Made by a program: the position numbers and the translations under genes. A DNA stretch of 64,000 nucleotides from RBG-16-66-20 sp052386675. GTDB taxonomy: Bacteria > Pseudomonadota > Gammaproteobacteria > Burkholderiales > SG8-39. Positions 25,203 to 33,752 of the stretch are shown here, piece by piece; within the stretch, counting starts at the first letter, position 1, and each line of letters starts with the position of its first letter. The DNA lies in NCBI GenBank assembly GCA_052386675.1, contig JBQTJX010000029.1:1-64000 (forward strand), given 5' to 3'. The notes under the pieces were generated by a model that had not been told where the DNA came from, did not search any database, and saw nothing but the letters and a program-made list of their open reading frames with translations.

Positions 25203-26105
25203 ATGAAAAGAGAGGAGCGTATCGGGATCGCCGCGGGAATCGTCTCCAGCGCGCTGGGCGGGATGGCGGCAGCCGCTACTCGCTACGCCGTCGTGGAGAT
25301 GGAGCCGCTGATGACGGCCCTGTTCCGGTTCGGAATCGGCTGCCTGCTACTGTTGCCGCTGGCGCTTGCTGCGCGTGCGCGCTGGCCGCGCGGCCGGGAC
25401 TTGGGGGCTGCTCTGGCGCTGGGGGCAATGTTCTATGGCGTGTGCTTCGTCGTCTACGCTCACGCGCTGACCTACACCACGGCCGCGCGCGGCTCGCTCG
25501 GCGTGGCGACGCTCCCGGTTCTGACTATGGTCGTGGCGGCGGTTCTCGGACGTGAGCGGCTGACACTTCGCAAGTCCATAGGCGTTCTCGTCGCGTTGGC
25601 CGGCGTGGCGCTCTCGCTCGCCGCTGGTATCGGGGATGCGCCGCCCGAAGCCTGGCGAGGTGATCTGCTCATGATCGCGGCCATGCTCTCGATGGCGCTT
25701 TACACGATCTACTCCCGACCCCTGATGAGCCGCTCGAGCGCGCTCGGCTATGCGTGTGCCGGAATGGCCGCGGGAGCCGCGATTAACCTCGCGGCGGCCT
25801 CTGCAGGCGGTGCGTGGGCGGCACTGGCGGCGATGGATGCCCGGATGTGGGCCGCAGGCCTGTTCCTAGGCGTGTTCCCGGGTGGGCTGGGGTTCTTCCT
25901 GTGGCTTTTTGCGGTTGAACGAACGTCGCCGACGCGGGTCGCCAGCACCATTACGGTAAGTCCACTCGCAGCGGGGGCGCTCGGTGCACTGCTGGTGGGG
26001 GAGGCGGTGGGGCCCGCGCTGATCGCCGGAGTCATCGCGGTAGGTGCGGGAATCTGGGTCGCATCCACGGAGAGCCGAAATCGGAGAGACAGCAGGGACA
26101 TCTAG
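25203..26105 (+). CDS. EamA/DMT-superfamily permease
   Basis: A 300-residue membrane protein with about ten hydrophobic segments in two repeated EamA halves, the first about residues 10-140 and the second about 150-290. Motifs such as GIGCLLLLPLALAARARWP and FLGVFPGGLGFFLWLFAVERTSP are typical of drug/metabolite exporters. The substrate is unknown; exporters of amino acids, purines or toxic intermediates belong here. It is divergent from the WYL regulator, the likely controller. The ATG at 25203 starts directly before a KREE segment preceding the first membrane helix. Confidence 0.85.
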   Translation: MKREERIGIAAGIVSSALGGMAAAATRYAVVEMEPLMTALFRFGIGCLLLLPLALAARARWPRGRDLGAALALGAMFYGVCFVVYAHALTYTTAARGSLGVATLPVLTMVVAAVLGRERLTLRKSIGVLVALAGVALSLAAGIGDAPPEAWRGDLLMIAAMLSMALYTIYSRPLMSRSSALGYACAGMAAGAAINLAAASAGGAWAALAAMDARMWAAGLFLGVFPGGLGFFLWLFAVERTSPTRVASTITVSPLAAGALGALLVGEAVGPALIAGVIAVGAGIWVASTESRNRRDSRDI

Positions 26106-26167
26106 AAGCGGGGCAGCCGCGGCGAGGAGTCACTCCGGCATGCGGCAACTGTAGTAGATTCACTCGC

Positions 26168-27025
26168 ATGACCAAGGCAAAACCAGTCGGGAAGAACATC
26201 ACCGACATCCGCAAGGCCTACCCCGACCTCGATCCGGATCCGGACTACCCACCGCTCGAGTTCAAGTCCCTCAAGGGCAGGGTGAGCGCCGCGGAATGGG
26301 CGGCGCGCGTGGATTGCGCCTGCGCCTACCGCCTGGTGCGCATTTTCGGCATGGACGACATCATCTACAACCACATCTCGGCGCGCATCCCCGGCACCGA
26401 GGAGTTCCTGCTCAACCCGATGGGCCTGATGTACGACGAGATTTGCGCCTCGTCGCTGATCAAGGTGGACCTCAAGGGCCGCGTGCTGTGGCAGCCGGAG
26501 TTTCCGAAGGGCCTGCCCTACCAGTTCAACCCGGCCGGGTTCGTCATCCATGGCGCCATCCACGAGGCGAAACCCGAGCTGCACTGCGTGCTGCACACCC
26601 ATTCGCTCGCGACCATGGCGGTGTCCAGCCTGGAGCACGGCCTGCTGCCGATGACGCAGACCGCGATGCGCTTCACGAAGGTCGCGTACCACGACTACGA
26701 GGGCGTGGTTCTCGACGACGCCGAGCGCGTGCGCCTGCTGGCGAACCTGGGCGACTGCGAGGTGATGCTGCTCAGGAACCACGGTGTGCTGGCCGCGGGC
26801 CGTACCGTCGCCGAGGGCTTCAACAACCTGTACAAGATCGAGCGCGCCTGCCGCGCGCAGCTGATGGCGCAGGGCGGCGGCGACCGCATCCGGTTGCCTC
26901 CGGCCGCGGTGATCGAGAAGACCAACCACGTCTACCGGCCCGAGGTGCGCCGGCGCTACGGCCTGCTGGAATGGCCGGCGATGCGGCGGCTGGCTGACCG
27001 CGTGGATCCGTCCTACCGGAACTGA
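26168..27025 (+). CDS. Class II aldolase/adducin family protein
   Basis: A 285-residue metal-dependent enzyme. NHISARIPG, the zinc-binding HTHS (H143, H145) and LRNHGVLAAG are class II aldolase hallmarks. The family contains sugar-phosphate aldolases but also aromatic acid decarboxylases such as 3,4-dihydroxyphthalate decarboxylase, and 4-hydroxy-2-oxo-acid-type lyases. The stop is one base from the convergent LigJ-like gene, whose upstream partner resembles a dihydroxyphthalate decarboxylase, so an aromatic-acid role is more likely than sugar metabolism. The N-terminal 40 residues are polar and precede the domain. Confidence 0.85.
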   Translation: MTKAKPVGKNITDIRKAYPDLDPDPDYPPLEFKSLKGRVSAAEWAARVDCACAYRLVRIFGMDDIIYNHISARIPGTEEFLLNPMGLMYDEICASSLIKVDLKGRVLWQPEFPKGLPYQFNPAGFVIHGAIHEAKPELHCVLHTHSLATMAVSSLEHGLLPMTQTAMRFTKVAYHDYEGVVLDDAERVRLLANLGDCEVMLLRNHGVLAAGRTVAEGFNNLYKIERACRAQLMAQGGGDRIRLPPAAVIEKTNHVYRPEVRRRYGLLEWPAMRRLADRVDPSYRN

Positions 27026-27026
27026 G

Positions 27027-28013
27027 CTAGCGCCGGAAGCGCGGGTACACGCGCCGCACGTTGTCTTCGAAGATCTTCTTCTTGTCCGCCGCCGGCACCC
27101 AGTCGATAGCGTCGATGTAGCGTTTGGTGTCGTCGTAGTACTGCCCGGTCTCCGGGTCGATGCCGCGCACCGCGCCGACCATCTCCGAGGCGAACAGGAT
27201 GTTCTCCGCCGGGATTACCTTGAGCAGCAGCTCGATGCCGGGCTGGTGGTAGACGCAGGTGTCGAAGAACACGTTCTTCAGCAGCAGTTCCTTCAGCGGC
27301 GGGCGCTTCAGGTCCTGCGCGATGCCGCGGTAGCGGCCCCAGTGGTAGGGCACCGCGCCGCCGCCGTGCGGGATGACGAAGCGCAGCGTCGGGAAGTCCC
27401 GGAACAGGTCCGAGGTCAGGAACTGCATGAACGCGGTGGTGTCGGCGTTGATGTAGTGCGCGCCGGTGAAGTGGAAGGCCGGGTTGCACGACGAGCTCAC
27501 GTGCACCATCGCCGGCACGTCCAGCTCGACCATCTTCTCGTACAGCGGATACCACCACTTGTCGGTGAGCGGCGGTTCCTTCCAGTAGCCGCCTGAAGGG
27601 TCCGGGTTGAGGTTGCAGCCGATGAAGCCCAGCTCCTTCACGCAGCGCTCCAGTTCCGGGATGCAGTTGGCCGGGGCGACGCCGGGGGACTGCGGCAGCT
27701 GGCACACCGCGGCGAAGTTCTCCGGATACAGGCTGCAGACGCGATGGATGAGGTCGTTGCACTCGCGCGACCAGGCCTCGCTCACCCCGCGGTCGCCGAC
27801 GTGGTGCTCCATGGAGCCGGCGCGTGGCGAGAAAAAGGTGAGGTCCGAGCCCCGCTCGCGCTGCAGCTTCAGCTGCGCGCCCTCCAGCGACTCGCGCAGC
27901 TGGTCGTCGGAGATGTTCAGCGCGCCCGGTTTCCGGCCCGCAACCTGCTGCTTGCGCCACTCCCACAGCGGGGCGGGCGCGGTGGTGTAGTGGCCGTGGC
28001 AATCGATGATCAT
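27027..28013 (-). CDS. ligJ: 4-oxalomesaconate hydratase-like amidohydrolase (LigJ type)
   Basis: A 328-residue amidohydrolase-superfamily protein. It begins IIDCHGHYTTAP (metal ligands H6 and H8), and continues with NLNPDPSGG, VSSSCNPAFH, GAHYINADTTAFMQ, IPHGGGAVPYHWG and FASEMVGAVRGIDP. Remembered LigJ sequences, which hydrate 4-oxalomesaconate in the protocatechuate 4,5-cleavage and gallate pathways, share nearly all these blocks. The related ACMSD and resorcylate decarboxylases share only the fold-level motifs. Its ATG overlaps the stop of the upstream decarboxylase-like gene by four bases. The partner genes ligABC, ligI and ligK are not in the window. Confidence 0.82.
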   Translation of the reverse strand: MIIDCHGHYTTAPAPLWEWRKQQVAGRKPGALNISDDQLRESLEGAQLKLQRERGSDLTFFSPRAGSMEHHVGDRGVSEAWSRECNDLIHRVCSLYPENFAAVCQLPQSPGVAPANCIPELERCVKELGFIGCNLNPDPSGGYWKEPPLTDKWWYPLYEKMVELDVPAMVHVSSSCNPAFHFTGAHYINADTTAFMQFLTSDLFRDFPTLRFVIPHGGGAVPYHWGRYRGIAQDLKRPPLKELLLKNVFFDTCVYHQPGIELLLKVIPAENILFASEMVGAVRGIDPETGQYYDDTKRYIDAIDWVPAADKKKIFEDNVRRVYPRFRR

Positions 28014-28852
28014 CGGTACAGTTCCTCGACGGTGTAGCGCTTCGGGATCAGGCCCTGGCGATGGACATAGTCAATCGCCACTTCCAGGTTGCGGCGGTTC
28101 TCCTCCAGGCCGTACGGATTCATTTCCGGGCTGCCCGCGGCCCGGATGCTGGCTTCGAGCATGCGCGACACCTCGGCGGCGGCCGCGTCGGACACGGTGT
28201 CCTTGGCGATCACCATGTGGTTGACCTGGATTGCGCCCTTGCGCGCGCGCCAGGCCTGCGCGGCGGCGGCGACATCGGGGATCACCGGCACAATGCGTGG
28301 ATCGGAAACCTTGCTGTCGCCGGTGATCGCGGCGTCGATTTCCCCCGCCAGCAGCATGGCGACGAGGTCCTTGCCGGCCGGCACCCGCTCGGTCCACGCC
28401 GGGTCGGAATGCTCGGCGACATGGCCCTCGTCGAAGGTCATCCAGCGGATCCGGCTCGGGTCCACGCCATGGTCCTCGGCCAGGATGCCGCGCAGCCAGA
28501 TCGCGGTGGTGACGGTGTACATGCGCACGCCGATGGCCTTGCCGTGCAGTTCGCCCGGGCCGAAGGCGGGTCGCCCGGCGTTGCGCACCAGCCGATCATG
28601 CTGCAGTCGCGCCAGCACGACCGCCGGCAGCAGCCGGTACGGCTTGCCCGCCGCCCGCGCCATGAGGAAGGTGCCCACCGACATCTCGGCGATGTCGAAC
28701 TCCAGGCCCCGTACCACGCGCTTGAAGCCGGCGCTGGGCGGGTTGACGTCGGCGAACTCGAGCGCGACCGTATCCGAGGCGATGCGGCCCTGCTTCAGGG
28801 CTTCGGTGACAGGATAGTCGCCGAGCAGCGTTTTCAGGCGTGAAAGGGTCAT
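28010..28852 (-). CDS. 4,5-dihydroxyphthalate decarboxylase-like / substrate-binding-fold protein
   Basis: A 280-residue protein with a periplasmic-binding-protein-like fold but no signal peptide. LKTLLGDYPVTEALKQGRI, FDIAEMSVGTFLMA, LHGKAIGVRMYTVTTAIWLRGIL and the closing GLIPKRYTVEELY match the group annotated as 4,5-dihydroxyphthalate decarboxylase (Pht5/OphC), which yields protocatechuate. It is somewhat shorter than those enzymes (about 330 residues). ATGA coupling to the LigJ-like gene supports a phthalate- or protocatechuate-type route. An alternative is a cytoplasmic or lipid-free substrate-binding protein of unknown ligand. Confidence 0.7.
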   Translation of the reverse strand: MTLSRLKTLLGDYPVTEALKQGRIASDTVALEFADVNPPSAGFKRVVRGLEFDIAEMSVGTFLMARAAGKPYRLLPAVVLARLQHDRLVRNAGRPAFGPGELHGKAIGVRMYTVTTAIWLRGILAEDHGVDPSRIRWMTFDEGHVAEHSDPAWTERVPAGKDLVAMLLAGEIDAAITGDSKVSDPRIVPVIPDVAAAAQAWRARKGAIQVNHMVIAKDTVSDAAAAEVSRMLEASIRAAGSPEMNPYGLEENRRNLEVAIDYVHRQGLIPKRYTVEELYR

Positions 28853-28901
28853 TCCACAATTCTATTTGATGCCGCACCTGCGCTTGCGTAAAGTGCTTCG
28901 C

Positions 28902-30101
28902 ATGCTGCGACTCTCTGCCCGCACCTCCCGCACCCGCATATCCGCCTCGGCCGCCGCCGCGCAGCGCGCGCGCGAACTGCGCGCCGCCGGCGTGGACATC
29001 CTGGAACTCGCGCAGGGCGAGCCCGACTTCAACACCCCGGACCACGTCATCGAGGCCGCCTACCGCGCGATGAAGGACGGCCAGACGCACTACACGCCGG
29101 CGGACGGCACCGCGGAACTGAAGGCGGCCATCGTCGGCAAGTTCAAGCGCGAGAACGGCCTCACGTTCAAGCCGGAGAACATCTCGGCGGGCGCCGGCGG
29201 CAAGCAGGTGCTGCACAACGCGCTCATGGCGACGCTGGATCCGGGTGACGAAGTGGTGATCCCGGCGCCCTCCTGGGTGGCGTACGCGGACATCACGCAC
29301 TACGCCGAGGGCGTGCCGGTCTGGGTGCCGACGAAGGCGGAGAACGGCTTCAAGCTGCGCCCGGAGGAACTCGAGGCCGCGATCACGCCGCGCACCAAGT
29401 GGCTGATGCTCAATTCGCCGTCGAACCCGAGCGGCGCGGTGCTCTCGGCCGATGAGCTGCGCGCGCTGGTCGCGGTGCTGGAGCGGCACCCGCAGGTCTG
29501 GGTCATCGCCGACGATATCTACGAGCATGTCCTGTTCGACGGCCGGCCGTTCGCGATGCTGGCGGCGATCGCGCCGCAACTCGCCTCGCGCACCCTCACC
29601 GTCAACGGCTGTTCCAAGACCTACGCCATGACCGGCTGGCGGCTGGGCTATGGCGCCGGGCCCGCGGAGCTTATTCGCGCCATGGCGCGGCTGCAGGCCC
29701 AGAGCTCCCTCAATCCGTCTTCCGTGAGCCAGGCGGCTGCGGTGGCGGCGCTGAACGGGCCGCAGGACATCGTGCGCGAGCGGTGCCGGATCTTCCAGTC
29801 CCGGCGCGACAGGCTGGTGCCGCGGCTGAACGCGGTTCCGGGCCTGGCGTGCAAGCCCCCCGAGGGCGCGTTCTACGTCTACGTGTCCTGCGCCGGGTGG
29901 CTGGGCAAGCGCACGCCGCAGGGCAAGGTACTCGGGAACGACGCCGACGTCACCACTTACCTGCTGGAATCCGGCGTGGCCTTGCCCAATGGCGCGGGTT
30001 ACGGACTTTCCCCGTACTTCCGCGTTTCCTTCGCCGCCGCGCAGGACTACCTGGACCGGGCCTGCGACCGCATCGAGGCCGCCGCCGGGAAGCTCGCTTG
30101 A
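28902..30101 (+). CDS. PLP-dependent class I/II aminotransferase
   Basis: A fold-type I aminotransferase of about 399 residues from the ATG at 28902; an in-frame ATG at 28866 would add 12 basic residues. LAQGEPDFNTPDHV, the NSPSNPSG loop, ADDIYEH and the PLP lysine K239 in CSKTYAMTGWRLGYG resemble aspartate aminotransferase subgroup I-gamma. Such enzymes transfer amino groups from aspartate, aromatic or branched amino acids. Its stop overlaps the TTG of the MmgE/PrpD gene (TTGA), making it the first gene of a long operon. That position suggests it converts an amino acid or amino-aromatic side product to a keto acid. Confidence 0.88.
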   Translation: MLRLSARTSRTRISASAAAAQRARELRAAGVDILELAQGEPDFNTPDHVIEAAYRAMKDGQTHYTPADGTAELKAAIVGKFKRENGLTFKPENISAGAGGKQVLHNALMATLDPGDEVVIPAPSWVAYADITHYAEGVPVWVPTKAENGFKLRPEELEAAITPRTKWLMLNSPSNPSGAVLSADELRALVAVLERHPQVWVIADDIYEHVLFDGRPFAMLAAIAPQLASRTLTVNGCSKTYAMTGWRLGYGAGPAELIRAMARLQAQSSLNPSSVSQAAAVAALNGPQDIVRERCRIFQSRRDRLVPRLNAVPGLACKPPEGAFYVYVSCAGWLGKRTPQGKVLGNDADVTTYLLESGVALPNGAGYGLSPYFRVSFAAAQDYLDRACDRIEAAAGKLA

Positions 30102-31429
30102 CCCACGTTGTCGAGGCGTTCGCGAACTGGGCGGCGGGCTTTCGTGGTACGCCGCTCAGTCCACAGGTGCTGCACCACGCCAAGCGCGCCGTCATCGACT
30201 GGCACGCGGCCTGGATCCCGGGCGCCGTGGTGCCGCCGGCGACGCTGCTGGAGAAGGCGCTCGCCGAGGAACTGGATCGGGGCGAGGCGCGCCTCGCGCT
30301 CGGTCGCCGCGCCACCATGCGCGCCGCGGCCCTGATCAACGGCAGCGCGGCGCACACGGTGGAAGTGGACGACATCTTCCGCGAGGGCATCTACCACCCC
30401 GGCGCGCCGACCATTCCCGCGGCGCTGGCGCTGGCGCAGGTCGAGGGCGCCTCGGGCGAGCGCTTCCTGCGCGCGGTGACGGTGGGCTATGAAGTCTCCA
30501 CCCGCATCGGCGCCGCGATGGGCAGGGCGCATTACCGGTACTGGCACAACACCGGCACCATCGGCGTGTTCGGCGCCGCGGCGGCGGCGGCCGAGCTGCT
30601 GCAGCTGGATGCGAAGCGCTTCGCCCACGCGCTCGCCACGGTCACCACCTTCGCCGCCGGGCTGCAGCAGGCCTTCCGCATGGATTCCATGTCCAAGCCG
30701 CTGCATGCGGGGCACGCCGCCGAGGCCGGGCTCACCGCCGCGCTCGCCGCGCGTGAAGGTGTCACCGGGTCGCTCGACGTGATCGAAGGCGAGGCCGGGT
30801 TCGGCAAGGCGATGTCGAACGATCCCGACTGGGCGCAGGCGCTGGCGACGCTGGGCCGCGACTTCCACATCGCGCAGATGACCTTCAAGAACCACGCCTG
30901 CTGCGGCCATACCTTCGCCGCCATCGACGGCGCGCTCGCGCTGCAGAAGCGCATGAAGCTCGCGGCGCGAGAGATCGATCGCATCCGGGTGGGCAGCTAC
31001 CGCGCCGCCAAGGAAGTCTCCGGCTACGAATCGCCGCGGACCGATGCCGAGGCGCGCTTCTCGCTCAAGTACGTCGTGGCCACCGCGCTCACCCACGGCA
31101 GCGTGCGCCTGGCGGCGTTCGGGCCGGCGCGGTTGAACGACGCCGCGACGCGCGACCTGATGTCCCGCATCGAGGTCGCCATCGACCCGGAACTGGATGC
31201 CGCGTTCCCGAAGCAGCGCGCGGCTCGCGTCGAGATCGTCGCGCGCGACGGCCGGCGCGAGTCCTTCCTGCAGCCGACCCGCGTCGGCGATCCGGACGCG
31301 CCGCTGTCCGACGCGCAGCTGGAGGACAAGTTCCTGGAACTGGCCGGCCCGGTACTGGGCGAGCCCGCCGCGCGCGCGCTGCTGGCGCGCCTGTGGCGGC
31401 TGGAGGCCGAGCCCGGCCTGCGGCCATGA
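30098..31429 (+). CDS. MmgE/PrpD family protein
   Basis: A 443-residue member of the 2-methylcitrate dehydratase/cis-aconitate decarboxylase/iminodisuccinate epimerase superfamily. VEVDDIFREGIYHPGAPTIPAALALAQ, YRYWHNTGTIGVFGAAAAAAELL, KPLHAGHAAEAG and CCGHTFAAID are the family blocks. The TTG at 30098 overlaps the aminotransferase stop, and its own stop overlaps the CoA-transferase ATG. Members dehydrate, decarboxylate or epimerise polycarboxylic acids. No citrate-synthase or PrpB homologue accompanies it, so a methylcitrate role is unlikely; the substrate is unknown. Confidence 0.85.
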   Translation: MTHVVEAFANWAAGFRGTPLSPQVLHHAKRAVIDWHAAWIPGAVVPPATLLEKALAEELDRGEARLALGRRATMRAAALINGSAAHTVEVDDIFREGIYHPGAPTIPAALALAQVEGASGERFLRAVTVGYEVSTRIGAAMGRAHYRYWHNTGTIGVFGAAAAAAELLQLDAKRFAHALATVTTFAAGLQQAFRMDSMSKPLHAGHAAEAGLTAALAAREGVTGSLDVIEGEAGFGKAMSNDPDWAQALATLGRDFHIAQMTFKNHACCGHTFAAIDGALALQKRMKLAAREIDRIRVGSYRAAKEVSGYESPRTDAEARFSLKYVVATALTHGSVRLAAFGPARLNDAATRDLMSRIEVAIDPELDAAFPKQRAARVEIVARDGRRESFLQPTRVGDPDAPLSDAQLEDKFLELAGPVLGEPAARALLARLWRLEAEPGLRP

Positions 31430-32814
31430 TCCGCGCCGCGCTGGACGAGGTCCTGCGCGCTGCGGCTTGCGCGCCTGGAGGCGAGGTCGAGTTCTCCGGC
31501 GCGGATCCCGTCCTGCCGCTGCGCTATCGCGTCGGCACCGCCGCCGCGGCCGCGCTTGCGGCGACAGGTGTTTCAGCCTCCCATCTCTGGCAATTGCGCA
31601 CCGGCCGCACCCAGCGCGTCGCGGTGGATGTGCGCGCTGCAACCGTCTCGCTGCGCGGCGCGACCTACCTTCGCATCGATGGCAAGCCGCCGGCCAGCCC
31701 GTGGGCGCCCATGAGCGGCTTCTATCCGGCGCGCCAGGGCTGGGTCAGCATCCACTGCAATTTCCCCGGGCACCGCGACGCCGCCTTGCGCGTCCTTGGT
31801 ACCGCCGCCGAGCGCCCACTGGCGGAAAAGGCGAGCGCCGGCTGGGACGGCGAAGCGCTGGAGGAGGCGATCCACGCCGCCGGCGGTTGCGCGGGATTCG
31901 TCAGGCCGCCGGAGCAGTGGGCCTCCCATCCGCAGGCCGCGGCGGTGGCCTCGCACCCGCTGCTCGAAATCGTCCGTATCGGCGCAGCGCCTCCGGAACC
32001 GCTCCCCCGCGGCGAGCGGCCGCTCGCCGGCATCCGGGTGCTGGACCTGACCCGCGTGCTGGCCGGTCCGACCGGGGCGCGGACGCTGGCCGAACACGGC
32101 GCCGATGTCCTGAAAATCACCGCGTCCCATCTCGCCGACTCCGGCCAGGTGGACCTCGATACCGGCATCGGCAAGCTCTCGGCGCGGCTCGACCTGCGCC
32201 AGGCCGCCGACGGCGATCGCCTGCGCGGGCTGATTCGCGATGGCGACGTGTTCTCGCAATCGTTCCGCCCTGGCGCGCTGGCGGCCCGCGGCCTCGCGCC
32301 CGAGGCGCTCGCCGCGCTGCGGCCGGGCATCGTCTGCGTGTCGCTTTCGGCCTGGGGAAGCACCGGCCCGTGGCGCAATCGCAGGGGCTTCGACAGCATC
32401 GTGCAGGCGGTGAGCGGCATGGCACACGCCTGCGGCAGGGACGGCAAGCCGCGCCTGTTGCCCCTGTCCGCGATCGACTACGTCGCCGGCTACCTGATGG
32501 CCTTCGGCGCCATGGTGGCGCTTGAGCGGCGCGCGCGCGAGGGTGGCAGCTGGCTGGTGCGGGTGGCGCTGGCGCGCGTCGGGCGCTGGATCACGGACCG
32601 CGGCGAAGAGCCGGCTGACAAATACCTGTCGCTGCCGGCCGACCTGCCGGAGGCCGAGCTCGCGCCGCTGATGATGGAAATGGAGGCGCCGGACGGGCGC
32701 CTGCGCTTCCTCAGGCCGGTGGTGCAACTTTCTGAAACAGCGCCCCGCTGGACGCGCCCGCCGGTGCCGCTGGGCTACCATGCGGCTTCGTGGCCGGCGC
32801 GGCAGGTGTCCTAG
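31426..32814 (+). CDS. CaiB/BaiF (family III) CoA-transferase with atypical architecture
   Basis: A 462-residue protein. The canonical family III opening, LAGIRVLDLTRVLAGPTGARTLAEHGADVLKI, appears only near residue 203 rather than at the N-terminus. About 200 residues before it contain SGFYPARQGWVSIHCNFPGHRDAALRVLG, which looks like the C-terminal portion of another CaiB-like chain. After the canonical block the second lobe is short. The arrangement suggests a rearranged or partial-duplicate transferase. The function is expected to be CoA transfer onto a carboxylate, feeding the acyl-CoA dehydrogenase further down the operon. The ATGA overlap with MmgE/PrpD fixes the start. Confidence 0.8.
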   Translation: MIRAALDEVLRAAACAPGGEVEFSGADPVLPLRYRVGTAAAAALAATGVSASHLWQLRTGRTQRVAVDVRAATVSLRGATYLRIDGKPPASPWAPMSGFYPARQGWVSIHCNFPGHRDAALRVLGTAAERPLAEKASAGWDGEALEEAIHAAGGCAGFVRPPEQWASHPQAAAVASHPLLEIVRIGAAPPEPLPRGERPLAGIRVLDLTRVLAGPTGARTLAEHGADVLKITASHLADSGQVDLDTGIGKLSARLDLRQAADGDRLRGLIRDGDVFSQSFRPGALAARGLAPEALAALRPGIVCVSLSAWGSTGPWRNRRGFDSIVQAVSGMAHACGRDGKPRLLPLSAIDYVAGYLMAFGAMVALERRAREGGSWLVRVALARVGRWITDRGEEPADKYLSLPADLPEAELAPLMMEMEAPDGRLRFLRPVVQLSETAPRWTRPPVPLGYHAASWPARQVS

Positions 32815-32854
32815 CAAGGATCCAGGGCAGCCGCGATCAGGTCTGGGAGGACCG

Positions 32855-33742
32855 ATGCTCGGATTTATCGGCGTGGGCGTGATGGGCGAGCCGATGTGCC
32901 GCAACCTGGCGCAGAAATCGGGCGAGCAGGTGTGCGCGTTCGACATGGACGATGCGCCCTTGGAGCGCCTGGGCGAGGTCGGCGTCTACGCGGGCGAGTC
33001 CATCGCCGACATCGGCCAGCGCAGCGATATCGTGTTCCTGTCCTTGCCGGGTCGCACCGCGGTGCAGAAGGTCTGCATCGGCGGCAGCGGGCTGCTCAGC
33101 AACATGCGGCCCGGCAGCTGCGTCGTGGACCTCTCCACCACCTCGGTGTCCCTCGCCAAGGACCTGCACGCGCGCTTCGGCGCCCGCGGCATCGAGTTCT
33201 GCGACGCTCCGGTGGCGCGCACCCGCCAAGCGGCGCAGGACGGCACCCTGTCCATCATGGTCGGTGGTCCCGAGAAGGCCTTCGACCGCATCCGACCGCT
33301 GCTGGAGCGCATCGCCACCGACATCACGCATTGCGGGCCCGCCGGCAGCGGCCAGACCATGAAGATCATCAACAACATGGTGCTGTTCCAGAACGTGGTG
33401 GCGCTGGCCGAGGCGCTCGCGCTCATCCGGCACTCGGGCATCCGTCCGGAGCTGGCGTTCGAAGTGCTGTCCAAGGGCTCGGCCGACAGTTTCGCGCTGC
33501 GCAACCACGGCATGAAGGCCATGCTTCCGGGCAAGTTCCCGGAGCGCGCCTATTCCACGCTGTATGCCCTGAAGGATGTGCGCTACGCGCTGGAGCTCGC
33601 GCGCGACGCCGGGGTCGAGCTCTCCGGTGCCTCCAATGCGCGCACGCTGCTCAAGCGCGCGTCCGAGGCCGGATTCGGCGAGGATTACTTTCCGGTCCTC
33701 GCCAAGGTGATCGCCAAGGCCGGCGCCAAGAAGGGCCAATAG
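32855..33742 (+). CDS. NAD(P)-dependent beta-hydroxyacid dehydrogenase (HIBADH family)
   Basis: A 295-residue Rossmann enzyme beginning GFIGVGVMGEPM. The catalytic lysine is K170 (GSGQTMKIINNMV). The substrate loop normally DAPVSGG reads DAPVARTRQAAQDG, a variant that excludes true 3-hydroxyisobutyrate dehydrogenase as the safest call. The ATG at 32855 is preceded by a good ribosome-binding site (gggagga). It oxidises a beta-hydroxyacid to the semialdehyde, or runs in reverse. It lies between a CoA transferase and an acyl-CoA dehydrogenase, so it probably acts in the same degradation route. A second, distinct family member is encoded at 39730-40632. Confidence 0.88.
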   Translation: MLGFIGVGVMGEPMCRNLAQKSGEQVCAFDMDDAPLERLGEVGVYAGESIADIGQRSDIVFLSLPGRTAVQKVCIGGSGLLSNMRPGSCVVDLSTTSVSLAKDLHARFGARGIEFCDAPVARTRQAAQDGTLSIMVGGPEKAFDRIRPLLERIATDITHCGPAGSGQTMKIINNMVLFQNVVALAEALALIRHSGIRPELAFEVLSKGSADSFALRNHGMKAMLPGKFPERAYSTLYALKDVRYALELARDAGVELSGASNARTLLKRASEAGFGEDYFPVLAKVIAKAGAKKGQ

Positions 33743-33752
33743 GGTTCCAGCC

